Shown here piece by piece: positions 6,889-15,700 of a stretch of 28,146 nt of DNA; within the stretch, counting starts at the first letter, position 1, and each line of letters starts with the position of its first letter. The DNA comes from CAG-791 sp963655255 (lineage in GTDB: Bacteria; Bacillota; Clostridia; Lachnospirales; Lachnospiraceae). The notes beneath the pieces were generated by a model. The model worked only from the letters and a program-made list of their open reading frames with translations. It did not search any database and was not told the origin of the DNA. The position numbers and the translations under genes were made by a program. The stretch covers positions 1 through 28,146 of the forward strand of contig CAVKEB010000028.1 of NCBI GenBank assembly GCA_963655255.1, read 5' to 3'.

Positions 6889-8427
6889 ATGGCGGAGTCA
6901 CCTTACATTATTGAGATGAATCACATCACCAAACGCTTTCCCGGCATTGTCGCCAACGATGATGTCACCTTGAAAATCAAAAAGGGTGAGATTTTCGCGC
7001 TTCTGGGCGAGAACGGTGCCGGAAAATCCACGCTGATGAGCGTTCTGTTCGGCATGTATGAGCCGGATGAGGGCGAGATCCTCGTGCGCGGGAAGAAGGA
7101 GAAGATCGTTTCCCCGCGCTATGCATCGGAGCTGAACATCGGAATGGTTCACCAGCACTTCAAGCTGGTCAGCAATTATACCATTGCGGAGAACATTGTT
7201 CTGGGTGTGGAGCCTCAGAAAAAGGCGCTCGGGCTGTTTCCTTACGTGGATATGAAGCGGGCGAACCGGGAAATTGCGGAGCTCTCCCGCCGGTATGGAC
7301 TGGAAGTGGATCCGACCAGCATCGTCGGGGAACTGAACGTATCGACGAGACAGCGCGTGGAAATCCTGAAGATGCTGTACCGGCAGGCGGAGATTCTGAT
7401 TTTCGATGAGCCGACGGCGGTACTGACGCCTCAGGAGATTGATTCCCTTCTGAAAATCATCAAGAATCTCCGTGACGGCGGCAAGACCATCATCCTGATC
7501 ACCCACAAGCTCGATGAAATCAAGCGCGTGGCGGACCGGTGCGCCGTCCTTCGAAGAGGAAAGCTCATCACCGTGCGCGATGTCGCCGGGATGGACACGC
7601 ATGAGATGGCGAGCCTGATGGTCGGCCATGAGGTGGCGCTGAAGCTGGACAAGAAACCCGCCCGTTTCGGAAAAGAGATCCTTTCGGTGAAAAATCTTAC
7701 CGTGCAGAATGAGGACAAATTCGACGTGGTGAAGAATGTTTCCTTCGAAATCCGTGCTGGGGAAATTTTCGCCATCGCCGGAGTCTCCGGAAACGGACAG
7801 ACGGAAATTGCCGATGCCATTGCGGGACTCCTTCCTGCGGCGGGCGGCTCGATTTCCATTGAAGGACAGGAGATCACGGGGAGCAGTGTCCGGAAGAGAA
7901 CCCGGTCGGGACTTTTCTCCTATATTCCGGAGGACCGGCAGAATGTCGGCCTGATTCTGGATTTCCGGCTCGATGAGGACCTGGGACTTCGGCGGTATTA
8001 CCGCGAGCCGTTTTCCCACAGACATGTTCTTCGCAAGAAGAAATTCCAGCAGTACGGCGATATGCTGATTGACAAGTACGATATCCGGAGCGCGGAAGGC
8101 AATGAAACGATTGTCCGTTCCATGTCGGGCGGCAACCAGCAGAAGGCGATTGTGGGACGCGAAATCGAGCAGGATTCTCCGCTGATTCTGTTCGTTCAGC
8201 CGACAAGAGGACTGGACATCGGCGCGATTGACAAAATCCATCGCCAGATCCTGGAGGAGAGAGACAAAGGGAAGGCGATTCTTCTGGTGTCGCTGGAACT
8301 GGATGAAGTGATGCAGCTGGCAGATACCATCGGTGTTATTTACGGAGGACAGCTGAACAAAATCGCTCCGGCTTCCGAATTTACAACCGCGGAAGTGGGC
8401 GAGTACATGATGGGGGTAAAGAAATGA
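6889..8427 (+). CDS. Nucleoside ABC importer, double ATP-binding subunit (NupO/YufO type)
   Basis: This is the cytoplasmic energy unit of the BMP-dependent nucleoside importer. The 512 residues form two fused ABC domains. Domain 1 has Walker A GENGAGKS (40-47), a degenerate signature LNVSTRQRVEIL (149-160) and Walker B ILIFDEPTAVLTP. Domain 2 has an atypical Walker A GVSGNGQTE (298-306, Lys replaced), signature MSGGNQQK (412-419) and Walker B LILFVQPTRGLD with the Asp-Glu replaced. This one-good, one-degenerate pattern is normal for the sugar/nucleoside importer class. The ATG at 6889 has AAGGAGAG at 6877-6884. The stop overlaps the next start as ATGA (8424-8427). Confidence 0.92.
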   Translation: MAESPYIIEMNHITKRFPGIVANDDVTLKIKKGEIFALLGENGAGKSTLMSVLFGMYEPDEGEILVRGKKEKIVSPRYASELNIGMVHQHFKLVSNYTIAENIVLGVEPQKKALGLFPYVDMKRANREIAELSRRYGLEVDPTSIVGELNVSTRQRVEILKMLYRQAEILIFDEPTAVLTPQEIDSLLKIIKNLRDGGKTIILITHKLDEIKRVADRCAVLRRGKLITVRDVAGMDTHEMASLMVGHEVALKLDKKPARFGKEILSVKNLTVQNEDKFDVVKNVSFEIRAGEIFAIAGVSGNGQTEIADAIAGLLPAAGGSISIEGQEITGSSVRKRTRSGLFSYIPEDRQNVGLILDFRLDEDLGLRRYYREPFSHRHVLRKKKFQQYGDMLIDKYDIRSAEGNETIVRSMSGGNQQKAIVGREIEQDSPLILFVQPTRGLDIGAIDKIHRQILEERDKGKAILLVSLELDEVMQLADTIGVIYGGQLNKIAPASEFTTAEVGEYMMGVKK

Positions 8428-9692
8428 ACGCGAATCAGAAACGATATCTCAAGGTCGCCTTTCTCTCTGTCGTGATCAGTCTTCTGGTGGGAGCGGTGTT
8501 CATCCTGATTCTCGGGAAGAACCCTCTGACGGCTTATTACAATCTGCTGCAGGGGTGCGGGATGGCACCGAAGGGCAAATACGGCGGCGGCAAGAGCATG
8601 CTGACCGACCTCTCCAGTTACGTGGATTTCCTGACGCCGATGCTGTTTGCGGCGCTCTCCTGCGCCGTCGCGATGAAGACCGGCCTGTTCAACATCGGCA
8701 TTTCCGGACAGATGCTCGCGGCGGGCTTCATGGCAACCGTGACCGTCGGCTATTCGAACCTTCCGGCCGCAGCGGCAAGGCCGCTGGCCGTCATTGTCGG
8801 CATGCTGACGGGACTTCTCGTCGGCGCCCTGATCGGTGCACTGAAGTATAAGTTCAATATCAACGAGGTTGTCTCGTCCATCATGCTGAACTACATTATC
8901 CGGTATGTGACGAGCTTCTTCATCCAGACGAGGTACGTGGACCCGATTTCCCGGCAGTCCACGCCGATCAATGAGAACGCACGGCTTACTCTCCATCAGG
9001 TTCTGATCGGGGGCTTCAAATATGATCTGCCGCTCGGCTTTATTCTGGCCATTGTCGCAATGATCGTGGTGAAGTTCATGATGGATCACACGGACTTCGG
9101 CTTTGAGCTGAAGGCAACGGGAATCAACCGGACGGCAGCCCGATACGCGGGGGTGGATGTCCGGCGCGCGATCATCGTTTCAATGGCAATTTCCGGCGCG
9201 CTTGCCGGAATCGCTGGTGTTACCTATTACCTTGGCTATTTTGCTTCCATCCAGCCGAAGGTCCTCATCAGCACCGGCTTCGATGCGATTGCGGTCTGCC
9301 TTCTGGGAAGCTCGGAGCCCGCAGGCATTTTCGTTGCGGCCTTCCTTGTGGAAATCATCGAGAAGGGCGCTACCTATATGAGCTCACAGTCTGGGCTGGA
9401 GTCGGAGATGGCGGATGTTATCACCGGCCTGATCCTTTTGACGAGCGCCTGCAACGCATTTTTCATGCAGAAGATGGCGCGCCGCGACGAGGCAAAGACC
9501 ACGGAGGGTGCCTTGAAGACGGCAGGAGCACCGGAAACCACAGAAATCTCGGAAAACTCCACTTTGCAGGGGGATGCGCAGACGCAGGAAGTTCTGGAAA
9601 ATACAGGAAGCCCGGAACGTTCTGTCCCAAAGAGTGATGTACGAACGGAAGAAGAGCAGATGGAAGAAAACAAGAAGGAGGAGCAGGCATGA
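8424..9692 (+). CDS. Nucleoside ABC importer permease 1 (NupP/YufP type) with acidic C-terminal tail
   Basis: This is the first of two membrane subunits forming the nucleoside translocation path. It has 422 residues with an N-terminal helix (about 11-31), a motif region GLFNIGISGQMLAAGF typical of the branched-chain/ribose/nucleoside permease fold, INEVVSSIMLNYI, and several later helices ending near residue 350. From about residue 355 a charged Glu/Thr-rich tail of some 65 residues follows, which is not part of the fold and is probably a disordered cytoplasmic extension. It overlaps both neighbours by 4 bases (8424-8427 and 9689-9692), showing tight translational coupling. Confidence 0.9.
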   Translation: MNANQKRYLKVAFLSVVISLLVGAVFILILGKNPLTAYYNLLQGCGMAPKGKYGGGKSMLTDLSSYVDFLTPMLFAALSCAVAMKTGLFNIGISGQMLAAGFMATVTVGYSNLPAAAARPLAVIVGMLTGLLVGALIGALKYKFNINEVVSSIMLNYIIRYVTSFFIQTRYVDPISRQSTPINENARLTLHQVLIGGFKYDLPLGFILAIVAMIVVKFMMDHTDFGFELKATGINRTAARYAGVDVRRAIIVSMAISGALAGIAGVTYYLGYFASIQPKVLISTGFDAIAVCLLGSSEPAGIFVAAFLVEIIEKGATYMSSQSGLESEMADVITGLILLTSACNAFFMQKMARRDEAKTTEGALKTAGAPETTEISENSTLQGDAQTQEVLENTGSPERSVPKSDVRTEEEQMEENKKEEQA

Positions 9693-10657
9693 CGGCGGTC
9701 AATAACATTATCATCAACGGAATGAGCTTTGCTCTTCCTCTCTTCATCATGGCGATCGGAGGCATTTATTCCGAGCGGTCCGGAATCACGAACCTTGCGC
9801 TGGAAGGACTGCAGGGAATGGGCGCCTTCGTCGGTGCGCTGGTCGCCTACAGCATGATTCAGAAAATGGGCGGCACGTCACAGGTTCCTTATTATATGGC
9901 GATGCTGTTCGCCATGATCGGCGGTGCCGTGTATTCCATGCTGCATGCGGCACTGTGCATCAAGTTCAAGGCCAATCAGGTCATCAGCGGTGTCGTGGTC
10001 AACATTCTTGCCATGGCGCTGACTTCGTTCCTTACGAAGACCATCAACCGGAATGTCTTCGGAGCGGCTTCGGACAAGTTCGAACTCGGCGTATCCCAGA
10101 GAATCACGATCCCCGGAATTTCCCAGATCCCGGTTCTGGGCGCGTTCTTTACGAACGTCTATCCATTTGAGTTCCTGATCATTGTGATCGCGTTCATCGC
10201 CTGGTATGTTCTCTACCGCACCCCGTTCGGTCTCCGGCTCCGCGCCTGCGGAGACAATCCGGCGGCCGTGGATGCGGCGGGCGGAAACGTCGCGCAGATT
10301 CAGTTCATCGCCGTCATGGTGAGCGGCGCGCTGTCCGGCCTTGCCGGTATGTGCTTTGCCTACTCCATCTCCGCGAAGTTCTCGAACGATATCTACATGG
10401 GCTACGGATATCTTGCGATCGCGGGCTATATCTTCGGAAACTGGAACCTGCTTCCGTCGCTGGGAGCCTGCCTGATTTTCGGCTTCGCCAGATCGTTCGG
10501 CTATCAGATGGTACAGATCCTCGGCATGCCGAGCGCGTACTCGGATCTGGTCATGATCCTGCCCTATGTGGTAACGCTCCTGCTCCTGATCTTCCTCTCC
10601 AAGCACAATCAGGCACCGCGGGCCCTGGGAGAGACCTACGATAAGTCGAAACGGTGA
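9689..10657 (+). CDS. Nucleoside ABC importer permease 2 (NupQ/YufQ type)
   Basis: This is the second membrane subunit of the importer. The 322 residues contain the conserved N-terminal motif GGIYSERSGITNLALEG, helices around 60-80 and 85-110, the motif ANQVISGVVVNILAMALT, and the coupling region FGLRLRACGDNPAAVDAAG, which contacts the ATPase in this family. The hydrophobic profile gives about eight to ten helices. It starts inside the permease 1 stop (ATGA) and ends the transporter operon. Hairpins and an intrinsic terminator lie in the gap before the butyrate genes. Confidence 0.91.
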   Translation: MTAVNNIIINGMSFALPLFIMAIGGIYSERSGITNLALEGLQGMGAFVGALVAYSMIQKMGGTSQVPYYMAMLFAMIGGAVYSMLHAALCIKFKANQVISGVVVNILAMALTSFLTKTINRNVFGAASDKFELGVSQRITIPGISQIPVLGAFFTNVYPFEFLIIVIAFIAWYVLYRTPFGLRLRACGDNPAAVDAAGGNVAQIQFIAVMVSGALSGLAGMCFAYSISAKFSNDIYMGYGYLAIAGYIFGNWNLLPSLGACLIFGFARSFGYQMVQILGMPSAYSDLVMILPYVVTLLLLIFLSKHNQAPRALGETYDKSKR

Positions 10658-10675
10658 CCGCAGAATAAATGCTGC

Positions 10676-10725
10676 ACGCAGAATCGTCTGCAGGCAGAAA
10701 GTCTGCATGCGGCGTGATTCTGTGT
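10676..10725 (+). repeat. Inverted repeat after the permease 2 gene
   Basis: ACGCAGAATC (10676-10685) pairs with GATTCTGTGT (10716-10725) with one wobble. The interior holds TCTGC/GCAGA repeats. GAATCGTCTGC at 10681-10691 is identical to 6661-6671, so the two gaps flanking the transporter membrane genes share a hairpin-derived sequence. Confidence 0.7.
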
Positions 10726-10741
10726 GAAACGGAAGCATACA

Positions 10742-10770
10742 TTGAATGCGGCTTCTGAGTGTGTTAAAAT
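10742..10770 (+). promoter_or_regulatory. Promoter for ptb-buk, overlapping the upstream terminator
   Basis: TTGAAT (10742-10747) and TAAAAT (10765-10770) have 17-bp spacing and match four and five consensus positions. Transcription should begin near 10777, inside the terminator stem described next. Confidence 0.7.
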
Positions 10771-10827
10771 CGTGACAGTGTGTATAAAGGACAAGTGTAC
10801 CTGATGCACACCGGCACGATTTTTTTA
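10766..10827 (+). terminator. Terminator for the nucleoside transporter operon
   Basis: AAAATCGTG (10766-10774) pairs with CACGAT plus the T run (10815-10827), and an inner stem GTGTGTAT / ATGCACAC continues the helix. A transcript started from the overlapping promoter would lack the 5' part of the outer stem and should escape termination, whereas read-through from the transporter operon carries the full hairpin. Confidence 0.75.
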
Positions 10828-10935
10828 TGTGATGGAATCCGGAGCCGGCAGAGCGGAAGAGCAAAGGCCGCCGGAGCCTGCTGAAGGTACAGGAGTCCGG
10901 GTTTCGATACAGGTGAGATGGATGGAGGTAATGAA

Positions 10936-11865
10936 ATGAGCGCATCGTTTGAAGACATCCTGGCACAGGTGAAGGAAATCCCTACCAAGAAGCTGTCGGT
11001 TGCGGCAGCACAGGACCTTCCGGTTATGGAAGCGGTTTATGAGGCACGGCAGAGAGGAATCGCAGAGCCGATTCTGGTTGGCGACGAGCCGAAGATCCGT
11101 GAGATTGCAGGGCAGATCGGCTGGGATCTGGACAAGGACGGCATCCGCATCATCAACGAGCCCGATGTGGAGCAGGCAGCCCTGACCGCCGTGAAGCTGG
11201 TGCATGACAAGGAAGCGGATATGTATATGAAGGGAGCACTGGAGTCGAAGACGTTCCTTCGCAGTGTTCTGAATAAGGAAGTCGGCCTTCGCACCGGCAA
11301 GATGCTCAGCCATGTCTGCGTCTTCGAGATTCCCGGCATCAATCGTCTCCTGTTCCTGACCGACGTTGCCTTCTGCCCTTACCCGACGCTGGAGGACAAG
11401 GAGCAGATCATCAACTATGTGGTAAAGGTCTGCAATGCCTGCGGCGTATACAACCCGAAGGTTGCTCCTCTTGCAGCCGTTGAGGTCGTCAATCCGAAGA
11501 TGCCTGTGACCGTTGAGGCTGCCCAGCTGACCAAGTGGAACGAGGAAGGCCGCATCAAGGACTGCATCGTTGACGGACCTCTGTCCATGGACCTTGCCAT
11601 TGATCCGGAAGCCGCCAAGCACAAGGCAGGTGCGGAGAACCGCAAGATCGTCGGAGATGCCGATGTTCTTCTTTTCCCGGACATCCACGCGGGAAACCTT
11701 GTTTACAAGACCATTGTTCACACCATTCCGTTCAAGAATGCCTGCATCCTGATGGGCACGAAGGCCCCGGCGATCCTGACCTCCCGTTCCGATTCCAAGG
11801 ATACGAAGGTCAATTCGATCGCGGTCGCTGCGGTTGTGGCACATCACCTCGGCGAAGGTTTCTGA
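10936..11865 (+). CDS. ptb: Phosphate butyryltransferase
   Basis: Ptb exchanges CoA for phosphate on butyryl-CoA, giving butyryl phosphate for the adjacent kinase. The 309-residue product fits the phosphate acetyl/butyryltransferase family (about 300 residues for Ptb): an N-terminal AAAQDLPVMEAVYEA segment, GIAEPILVGDE, then MYMKGALESKTFLRSVLNKE, and a C-terminal half with GPLSMDLAIDPEAA, DVLLFPDIHAGNLVYKT and a late APAILTSRSDS motif, all characteristic. ATG 10936 is preferred over the in-frame ATG 10918, because GGAGG at 10924-10928 sits at ideal distance from it. The butyrate kinase gene follows after 33 bases, which settles butyryl over acetyl specificity by context. Confidence 0.93.
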   Translation: MSASFEDILAQVKEIPTKKLSVAAAQDLPVMEAVYEARQRGIAEPILVGDEPKIREIAGQIGWDLDKDGIRIINEPDVEQAALTAVKLVHDKEADMYMKGALESKTFLRSVLNKEVGLRTGKMLSHVCVFEIPGINRLLFLTDVAFCPYPTLEDKEQIINYVVKVCNACGVYNPKVAPLAAVEVVNPKMPVTVEAAQLTKWNEEGRIKDCIVDGPLSMDLAIDPEAAKHKAGAENRKIVGDADVLLFPDIHAGNLVYKTIVHTIPFKNACILMGTKAPAILTSRSDSKDTKVNSIAVAAVVAHHLGEGF

Positions 11866-11898
11866 TTGGAAACTGTTTGATTCAGGAAGGAGAAAACC

Positions 11899-12966
11899 AT
11901 GGCAATCAGAAGTTTGATCATCAATCCCGGTTCTACCTCAACCAAGATCGGCGTCTTCGATGACGAGACACAGGTCCTGGACAAGACGCTGCGCCATACG
12001 ACGGAAGAGATCGCACAGTTCCCGTCCATTTATGCGCAGAAGGATTTCAGAAAGCAGATCATTCTGGACGCTCTGAAGGAGGAGAACATTGATCCGAAGA
12101 GCTTTCAGGTGATCGTTGGCCGCGGCGGCCTGTTAAAGCCCATCCCGGGCGGCACGTATGCAGTCAGCGACGCGCTGCTGGCCGACCTGAAGAACCCGCC
12201 GCAGGGCGAGCACGCATCCAATCTGGGCGGCATTCTGGCGCGCGAGATCGGCGATTCCCTGGGCGTTCCGTCCTATATCGTGGATCCCGTCGTTGTCGAT
12301 GAACTGGAGCCGGTAGCCAGAATTTCCGGTGTTCCGGAGATCAGCCGCGTGTCCATCTTCCATGCGCTGAACCAGAAGGCAATGGCGAGACGCTATGCCA
12401 AGGAAGTCGGCAAAAAGTATACCGATCTGAACCTGATCGTCGTTCACATGGGCGGCGGTGTTTCGGTCGGCGCACATCAGAACGGCCGTGTCATCGATGT
12501 CTTCAACGCACTGGACGGCGACGGAGCGTTCTCTCCGGAGCGTGCGGGCGGTGTTCCGTCCGGAGCCCTGATCAAGATGTGCTATGAGAGCGGTCTGACC
12601 GAGAAGGAAATGCGCAGAAAGATCGTCGGAAACGGCGGCTTCAACGCATACCTGGGAACCAACGATGCCCGTGAGGTGGAGAAGAAGGTAAACGAGGGTG
12701 ACGAGGAGGCGAAGCTTGTCCGCGACGCATTTGTTTATCAGATGTCTAAGAACATCGGCGCCATGGCGGCAGTTCTGAAGGGAAAGGTCGATGCCATCAT
12801 CATGACCGGCGGCATCGCCTATGACAAGGAAATTACCAGACTGATCAGTGAGAGAGTATCGTTCATTGCACCGGTGAAGCTGTATCCCGGCGAAGATGAG
12901 CTGCTCGCGCTGGCCCAGGGCGCACTCCGCGTCATGAACGGCGAGGAAGAGGCGAAGGAGTATTAA
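11899..12966 (+). CDS. buk: Butyrate kinase
   Basis: Butyrate kinase transfers phosphate from butyryl phosphate to ADP, making ATP and butyrate in the last fermentation step. The 355 residues show the acetokinase/ASKHA fold: LIINPGSTSTKIGVF phosphate-binding loop at the N-terminus, VGRGGLLKPIPGGTY, SNLGGILA, the HMGGGVSVGAHQ second nucleotide-binding motif and IIMTGGIAYD near the C-terminus. Length and motifs match Buk and not AckA, which is longer. A GGAAGGAG Shine-Dalgarno lies just before ATG 11899. It forms an operon with ptb. No intrinsic terminator separates it from secA; a palindromic repeat copy fills the gap instead. Confidence 0.95.
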   Translation: MAIRSLIINPGSTSTKIGVFDDETQVLDKTLRHTTEEIAQFPSIYAQKDFRKQIILDALKEENIDPKSFQVIVGRGGLLKPIPGGTYAVSDALLADLKNPPQGEHASNLGGILAREIGDSLGVPSYIVDPVVVDELEPVARISGVPEISRVSIFHALNQKAMARRYAKEVGKKYTDLNLIVVHMGGGVSVGAHQNGRVIDVFNALDGDGAFSPERAGGVPSGALIKMCYESGLTEKEMRRKIVGNGGFNAYLGTNDAREVEKKVNEGDEEAKLVRDAFVYQMSKNIGAMAAVLKGKVDAIIMTGGIAYDKEITRLISERVSFIAPVKLYPGEDELLALAQGALRVMNGEEEAKEY

Positions 12967-13003
12967 GGAATTTGCATTGCCGCGGAAGGATTACGGCAAA
13001 ATT

Positions 13004-13084
13004 GCAGCATCGGTGCTGATGCACCGGCTGCTGCATTCGGCAAAACCGCCTTCGCGGATTTTGCCTCAGCAGGAGTATAAGTTT
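13004..13084 (+). repeat. Palindromic repeat copy A (partial), immediately upstream of secA
   Basis: This copy contains hairpin 2 (GCAGC...CGGTGC with GCACCG...GCTGC, 13004-13031), hairpin 3 (GGCAAAACCGC 13039-13049, CTTC loop, GCGGATTTTGCC 13054-13065 with one bulged A) and the unit's 3' tail. The tail, AGGAGTATAAGTTT, runs straight into the secA ATG at 13085. Hairpin 1 of the full unit is absent; the preceding bases hold a different imperfect inverted repeat around CATTGCCG / CGGCAAAATTG. Confidence 0.9.
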
Positions 13085-15661
13085 ATGGCAAAAATTACCG
13101 ATAAGATTTTCGGCACGCACAGCGAACGTGAGCTGCGGCGGATCGAACCCACCATCAAGAAGATCGAGAGTCTTCGACCGCAGATGCAGGCCCTCTCCGA
13201 TGAGGAGCTGCGCGGGAAGACGGTGGAATTCCGGAAGCGTCTCGGAGAAGGTGAGACGCTGGACGATATTCTTCCGGAGGCTTTCGCTGCAGTCCGTGAG
13301 GGTGCAAAAAGAGCTCTGAATATGGAGCCTTTCCACGTTCAGCTGATCGGCGGCGTCGTTCTTCATCAGGGACGAATCGCGGAGATGAAGACCGGTGAAG
13401 GAAAGACGCTGGTGGGAACGCTTCCCGTCTACCTGAATGCACTGGAAGGCAAGGGCGTTCATGTCGTCACCGTCAACGATTATCTGGCGAAGCGTGACGC
13501 GGAATGGATGGGACAGGTCTACACATTCATGGGCCTGACCGTCGGCGTGGTTCTGAACGGCATGAGCTCGGAAGAGCGGCAGCAGGCCTATAACTGCGAC
13601 ATCACCTACGTGACGAACAACGAGCTGGGCTTTGATTACCTGCGTGACAACATGGCGATCTACAAAAACCAGCTGGTGCTGCGAGGCCTTCACTACGCCA
13701 TCATCGATGAGGTGGACTCGATTCTGATCGATGAGGCGAGAACGCCCCTGATCATTTCCGGACAGAGCGACAAGTCCACCAAGATCTACGAGGCCTGCGA
13801 CATTCTGGCGAAGCAGATGACGCGCGGCGAGGATGTGGAGGATCTCTCCAAGATCGACGCCATCATGGGCATTGAACAGGAAGAGACCGGAGACTTCGTC
13901 GTCAACGAGAAGGACAAGATCGTCAACCTGACGGCACAGGGCATCGCGAAAACGGAGAAATTCTTCCACCTGAAGAACCTGGCAGATCCGGAGAATCTGG
14001 AAATCCAGCACTGCATCATTCTGGCACTGCGTGCCAACAACCTGATGCAGAAGGATCACGATTACATCGTCAAGGACGATGAAGTCATGATCGTCGATGA
14101 ATTTACGGGCCGCGTGATGCCGGGCCGCCGCTATTCCGACGGACTGCACCAGGCCATCGAGGCAAAGGAGCACGTCAAGGTCAAGCGCGAGTCGAAGACG
14201 CTGGCGACCATCACGTTCCAGAACTTCTTCAACAAGTTCGACAAGAAGTGCGGCATGACCGGTACGGCGCAGACCGAGGAGCAGGAGTTCCGCGAGATCT
14301 ATGGCATGGACGTCATCGTCATCCCGACGAACCGTCCGGTGCAGCGTATCGACCGGAACGATGCGGTCTACAAGACGAAGCGTGAGAAGTTCCACGCGGT
14401 TGTGGAAGCCGTCAAGGAAGCGTATTCGAGAAAACAGCCGGTTCTGGTCGGTACCATCACGATTGAGACTTCGGAAATGCTCTCCCGGATGCTGCGGAAG
14501 GAAGGCATTCCGCACAACGTGCTGAACGCGAAGAATCACGAGCTGGAGGCCCAGATCGTCGCGCAGGCGGGTCAGCACGGCGCGGTCACCATCGCAACGA
14601 ACATGGCAGGCCGAGGCACGGATATCAAGCTGGACGACGAGGCGAAGGCAGCCGGAGGCCTGAAGGTCATCGGTACGGAACGCCATGAATCCAGACGAAT
14701 TGACAATCAGCTGCGCGGACGTTCCGGCAGACAGGGAGATCCCGGCGAATCCCGTTTCTATATTTCGCTGGAGGACGATCTGATGCGTCTGTTCGGCTCG
14801 GAGCGGATGATTAAGATGTTCGAGGCACTGGGCGTTCCGGAAGGACAGGAAATCTCTCACAAGTCTCTGTCCAAGGCCGTGGAGAACGCGCAGAAGAAGA
14901 TCGAGACCAACAACTTCGGCATCCGCAAGAACCTGCTCGATTACGATCAGGTCATGAACGAGCAGCGCGAGATTATTTATGGCGAGCGCCGCGAGGTTCT
15001 GGACGGAAAGAGCATGCGGGATTCCATCTACAAGATGATCACCGGCATTGTGGAGCGTTCCGTGGATATGGTGATCGGCGAGAACGCGGATCCGGACAGC
15101 TGGGATCTGACGGAGCTCAATGACATCCTGCTTCCCATCATTCCTCTTGAGAAAATTACGAGAGGCCGCATTACGGATCTGTCCGCAGACGGTCTGAAGC
15201 AGCAGCTCAAGGAAGAGGCAGTGAAGCTCTATGAGGCGAAGGAAGCGGAATTCCCGGAGCCGGAGGCCATCCGTGAGGTGGAGCGCGTTGTTCTGCTGCG
15301 TTCCGTTGACTCCCGCTGGATGAACCACATCGACGACATGGAACAGCTGCGTCAGAGCATCGGCCTTCAGGCATATGGTCAGAGAGACCCGCTGGTGGAG
15401 TATAAGATGGCCGGCTATGACATGTTCAATGAGATGAGCCAGGGCATCATGGAAGACACGGTCCGCACCCTGTTCCGCATCCGCGTGGAGCAGAAGGTGG
15501 AGCGCGAGCAGGTTGCCAAGGTAACCGGTACGAACAAGGACGACGAGAGCGGCGTCCGCGAGCCGGTGAAGCGCCAGGAGAAGAAGATTTACCCGAACGA
15601 TCCCTGCCCCTGCGGAAGCGGTAAGAAGTACAAGAACTGCTGCGGCAAGGGACTGGTATAG
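13085..15661 (+). CDS. secA: Preprotein translocase ATPase SecA
   Basis: SecA is the ATP-driven motor that pushes unfolded preproteins through SecYEG. The 858 residues show Walker A MKTGEGKT (101-108), the DEVDSILIDEARTPL Walker B region, the preprotein cross-linking domain, TMAGRGTDI and LRGRSGRQGDPG in the second nucleotide-binding domain, and a complete C-terminal zinc-binding SEC-C motif with CPCGSGKKYKNCCG. Length is normal. The frame is open to 12977, but conserved SecA sequence starts at MAKITDKIFG, and AGGAG at 13071-13075 lies nine bases before ATG 13085. That Shine-Dalgarno belongs to palindromic repeat copy A, which is unusual for an essential gene. prfB follows 39 bases downstream, a common Firmicutes pairing. 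Confidence 0.97.
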   Translation: MAKITDKIFGTHSERELRRIEPTIKKIESLRPQMQALSDEELRGKTVEFRKRLGEGETLDDILPEAFAAVREGAKRALNMEPFHVQLIGGVVLHQGRIAEMKTGEGKTLVGTLPVYLNALEGKGVHVVTVNDYLAKRDAEWMGQVYTFMGLTVGVVLNGMSSEERQQAYNCDITYVTNNELGFDYLRDNMAIYKNQLVLRGLHYAIIDEVDSILIDEARTPLIISGQSDKSTKIYEACDILAKQMTRGEDVEDLSKIDAIMGIEQEETGDFVVNEKDKIVNLTAQGIAKTEKFFHLKNLADPENLEIQHCIILALRANNLMQKDHDYIVKDDEVMIVDEFTGRVMPGRRYSDGLHQAIEAKEHVKVKRESKTLATITFQNFFNKFDKKCGMTGTAQTEEQEFREIYGMDVIVIPTNRPVQRIDRNDAVYKTKREKFHAVVEAVKEAYSRKQPVLVGTITIETSEMLSRMLRKEGIPHNVLNAKNHELEAQIVAQAGQHGAVTIATNMAGRGTDIKLDDEAKAAGGLKVIGTERHESRRIDNQLRGRSGRQGDPGESRFYISLEDDLMRLFGSERMIKMFEALGVPEGQEISHKSLSKAVENAQKKIETNNFGIRKNLLDYDQVMNEQREIIYGERREVLDGKSMRDSIYKMITGIVERSVDMVIGENADPDSWDLTELNDILLPIIPLEKITRGRITDLSADGLKQQLKEEAVKLYEAKEAEFPEPEAIREVERVVLLRSVDSRWMNHIDDMEQLRQSIGLQAYGQRDPLVEYKMAGYDMFNEMSQGIMEDTVRTLFRIRVEQKVEREQVAKVTGTNKDDESGVREPVKRQEKKIYPNDPCPCGSGKKYKNCCGKGLV

Positions 15662-15670
15662 AGAAAAAGA

Positions 15671-15686
15671 CCGCAGATGTCTGCGG
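15671..15686 (+). repeat. Short hairpin between secA and prfB
   Basis: CCGCAG and CTGCGG pair around an ATGT loop, four bases before the prfB Shine-Dalgarno region AGGAAAGG (15688-15695). It is not followed by a T run, so it is not an evident terminator. Confidence 0.6.
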
Positions 15687-15700
15687 CAGGAAAGGTACCT

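Noticed and set aside
12977..13084. Extended secA N-terminus from an upstream in-frame start
   Set aside because: The 36 extra residues are encoded by the palindromic repeat and its flank; SecA homology begins at MAKITDKIFG and the AGGAG site fits ATG 13085.
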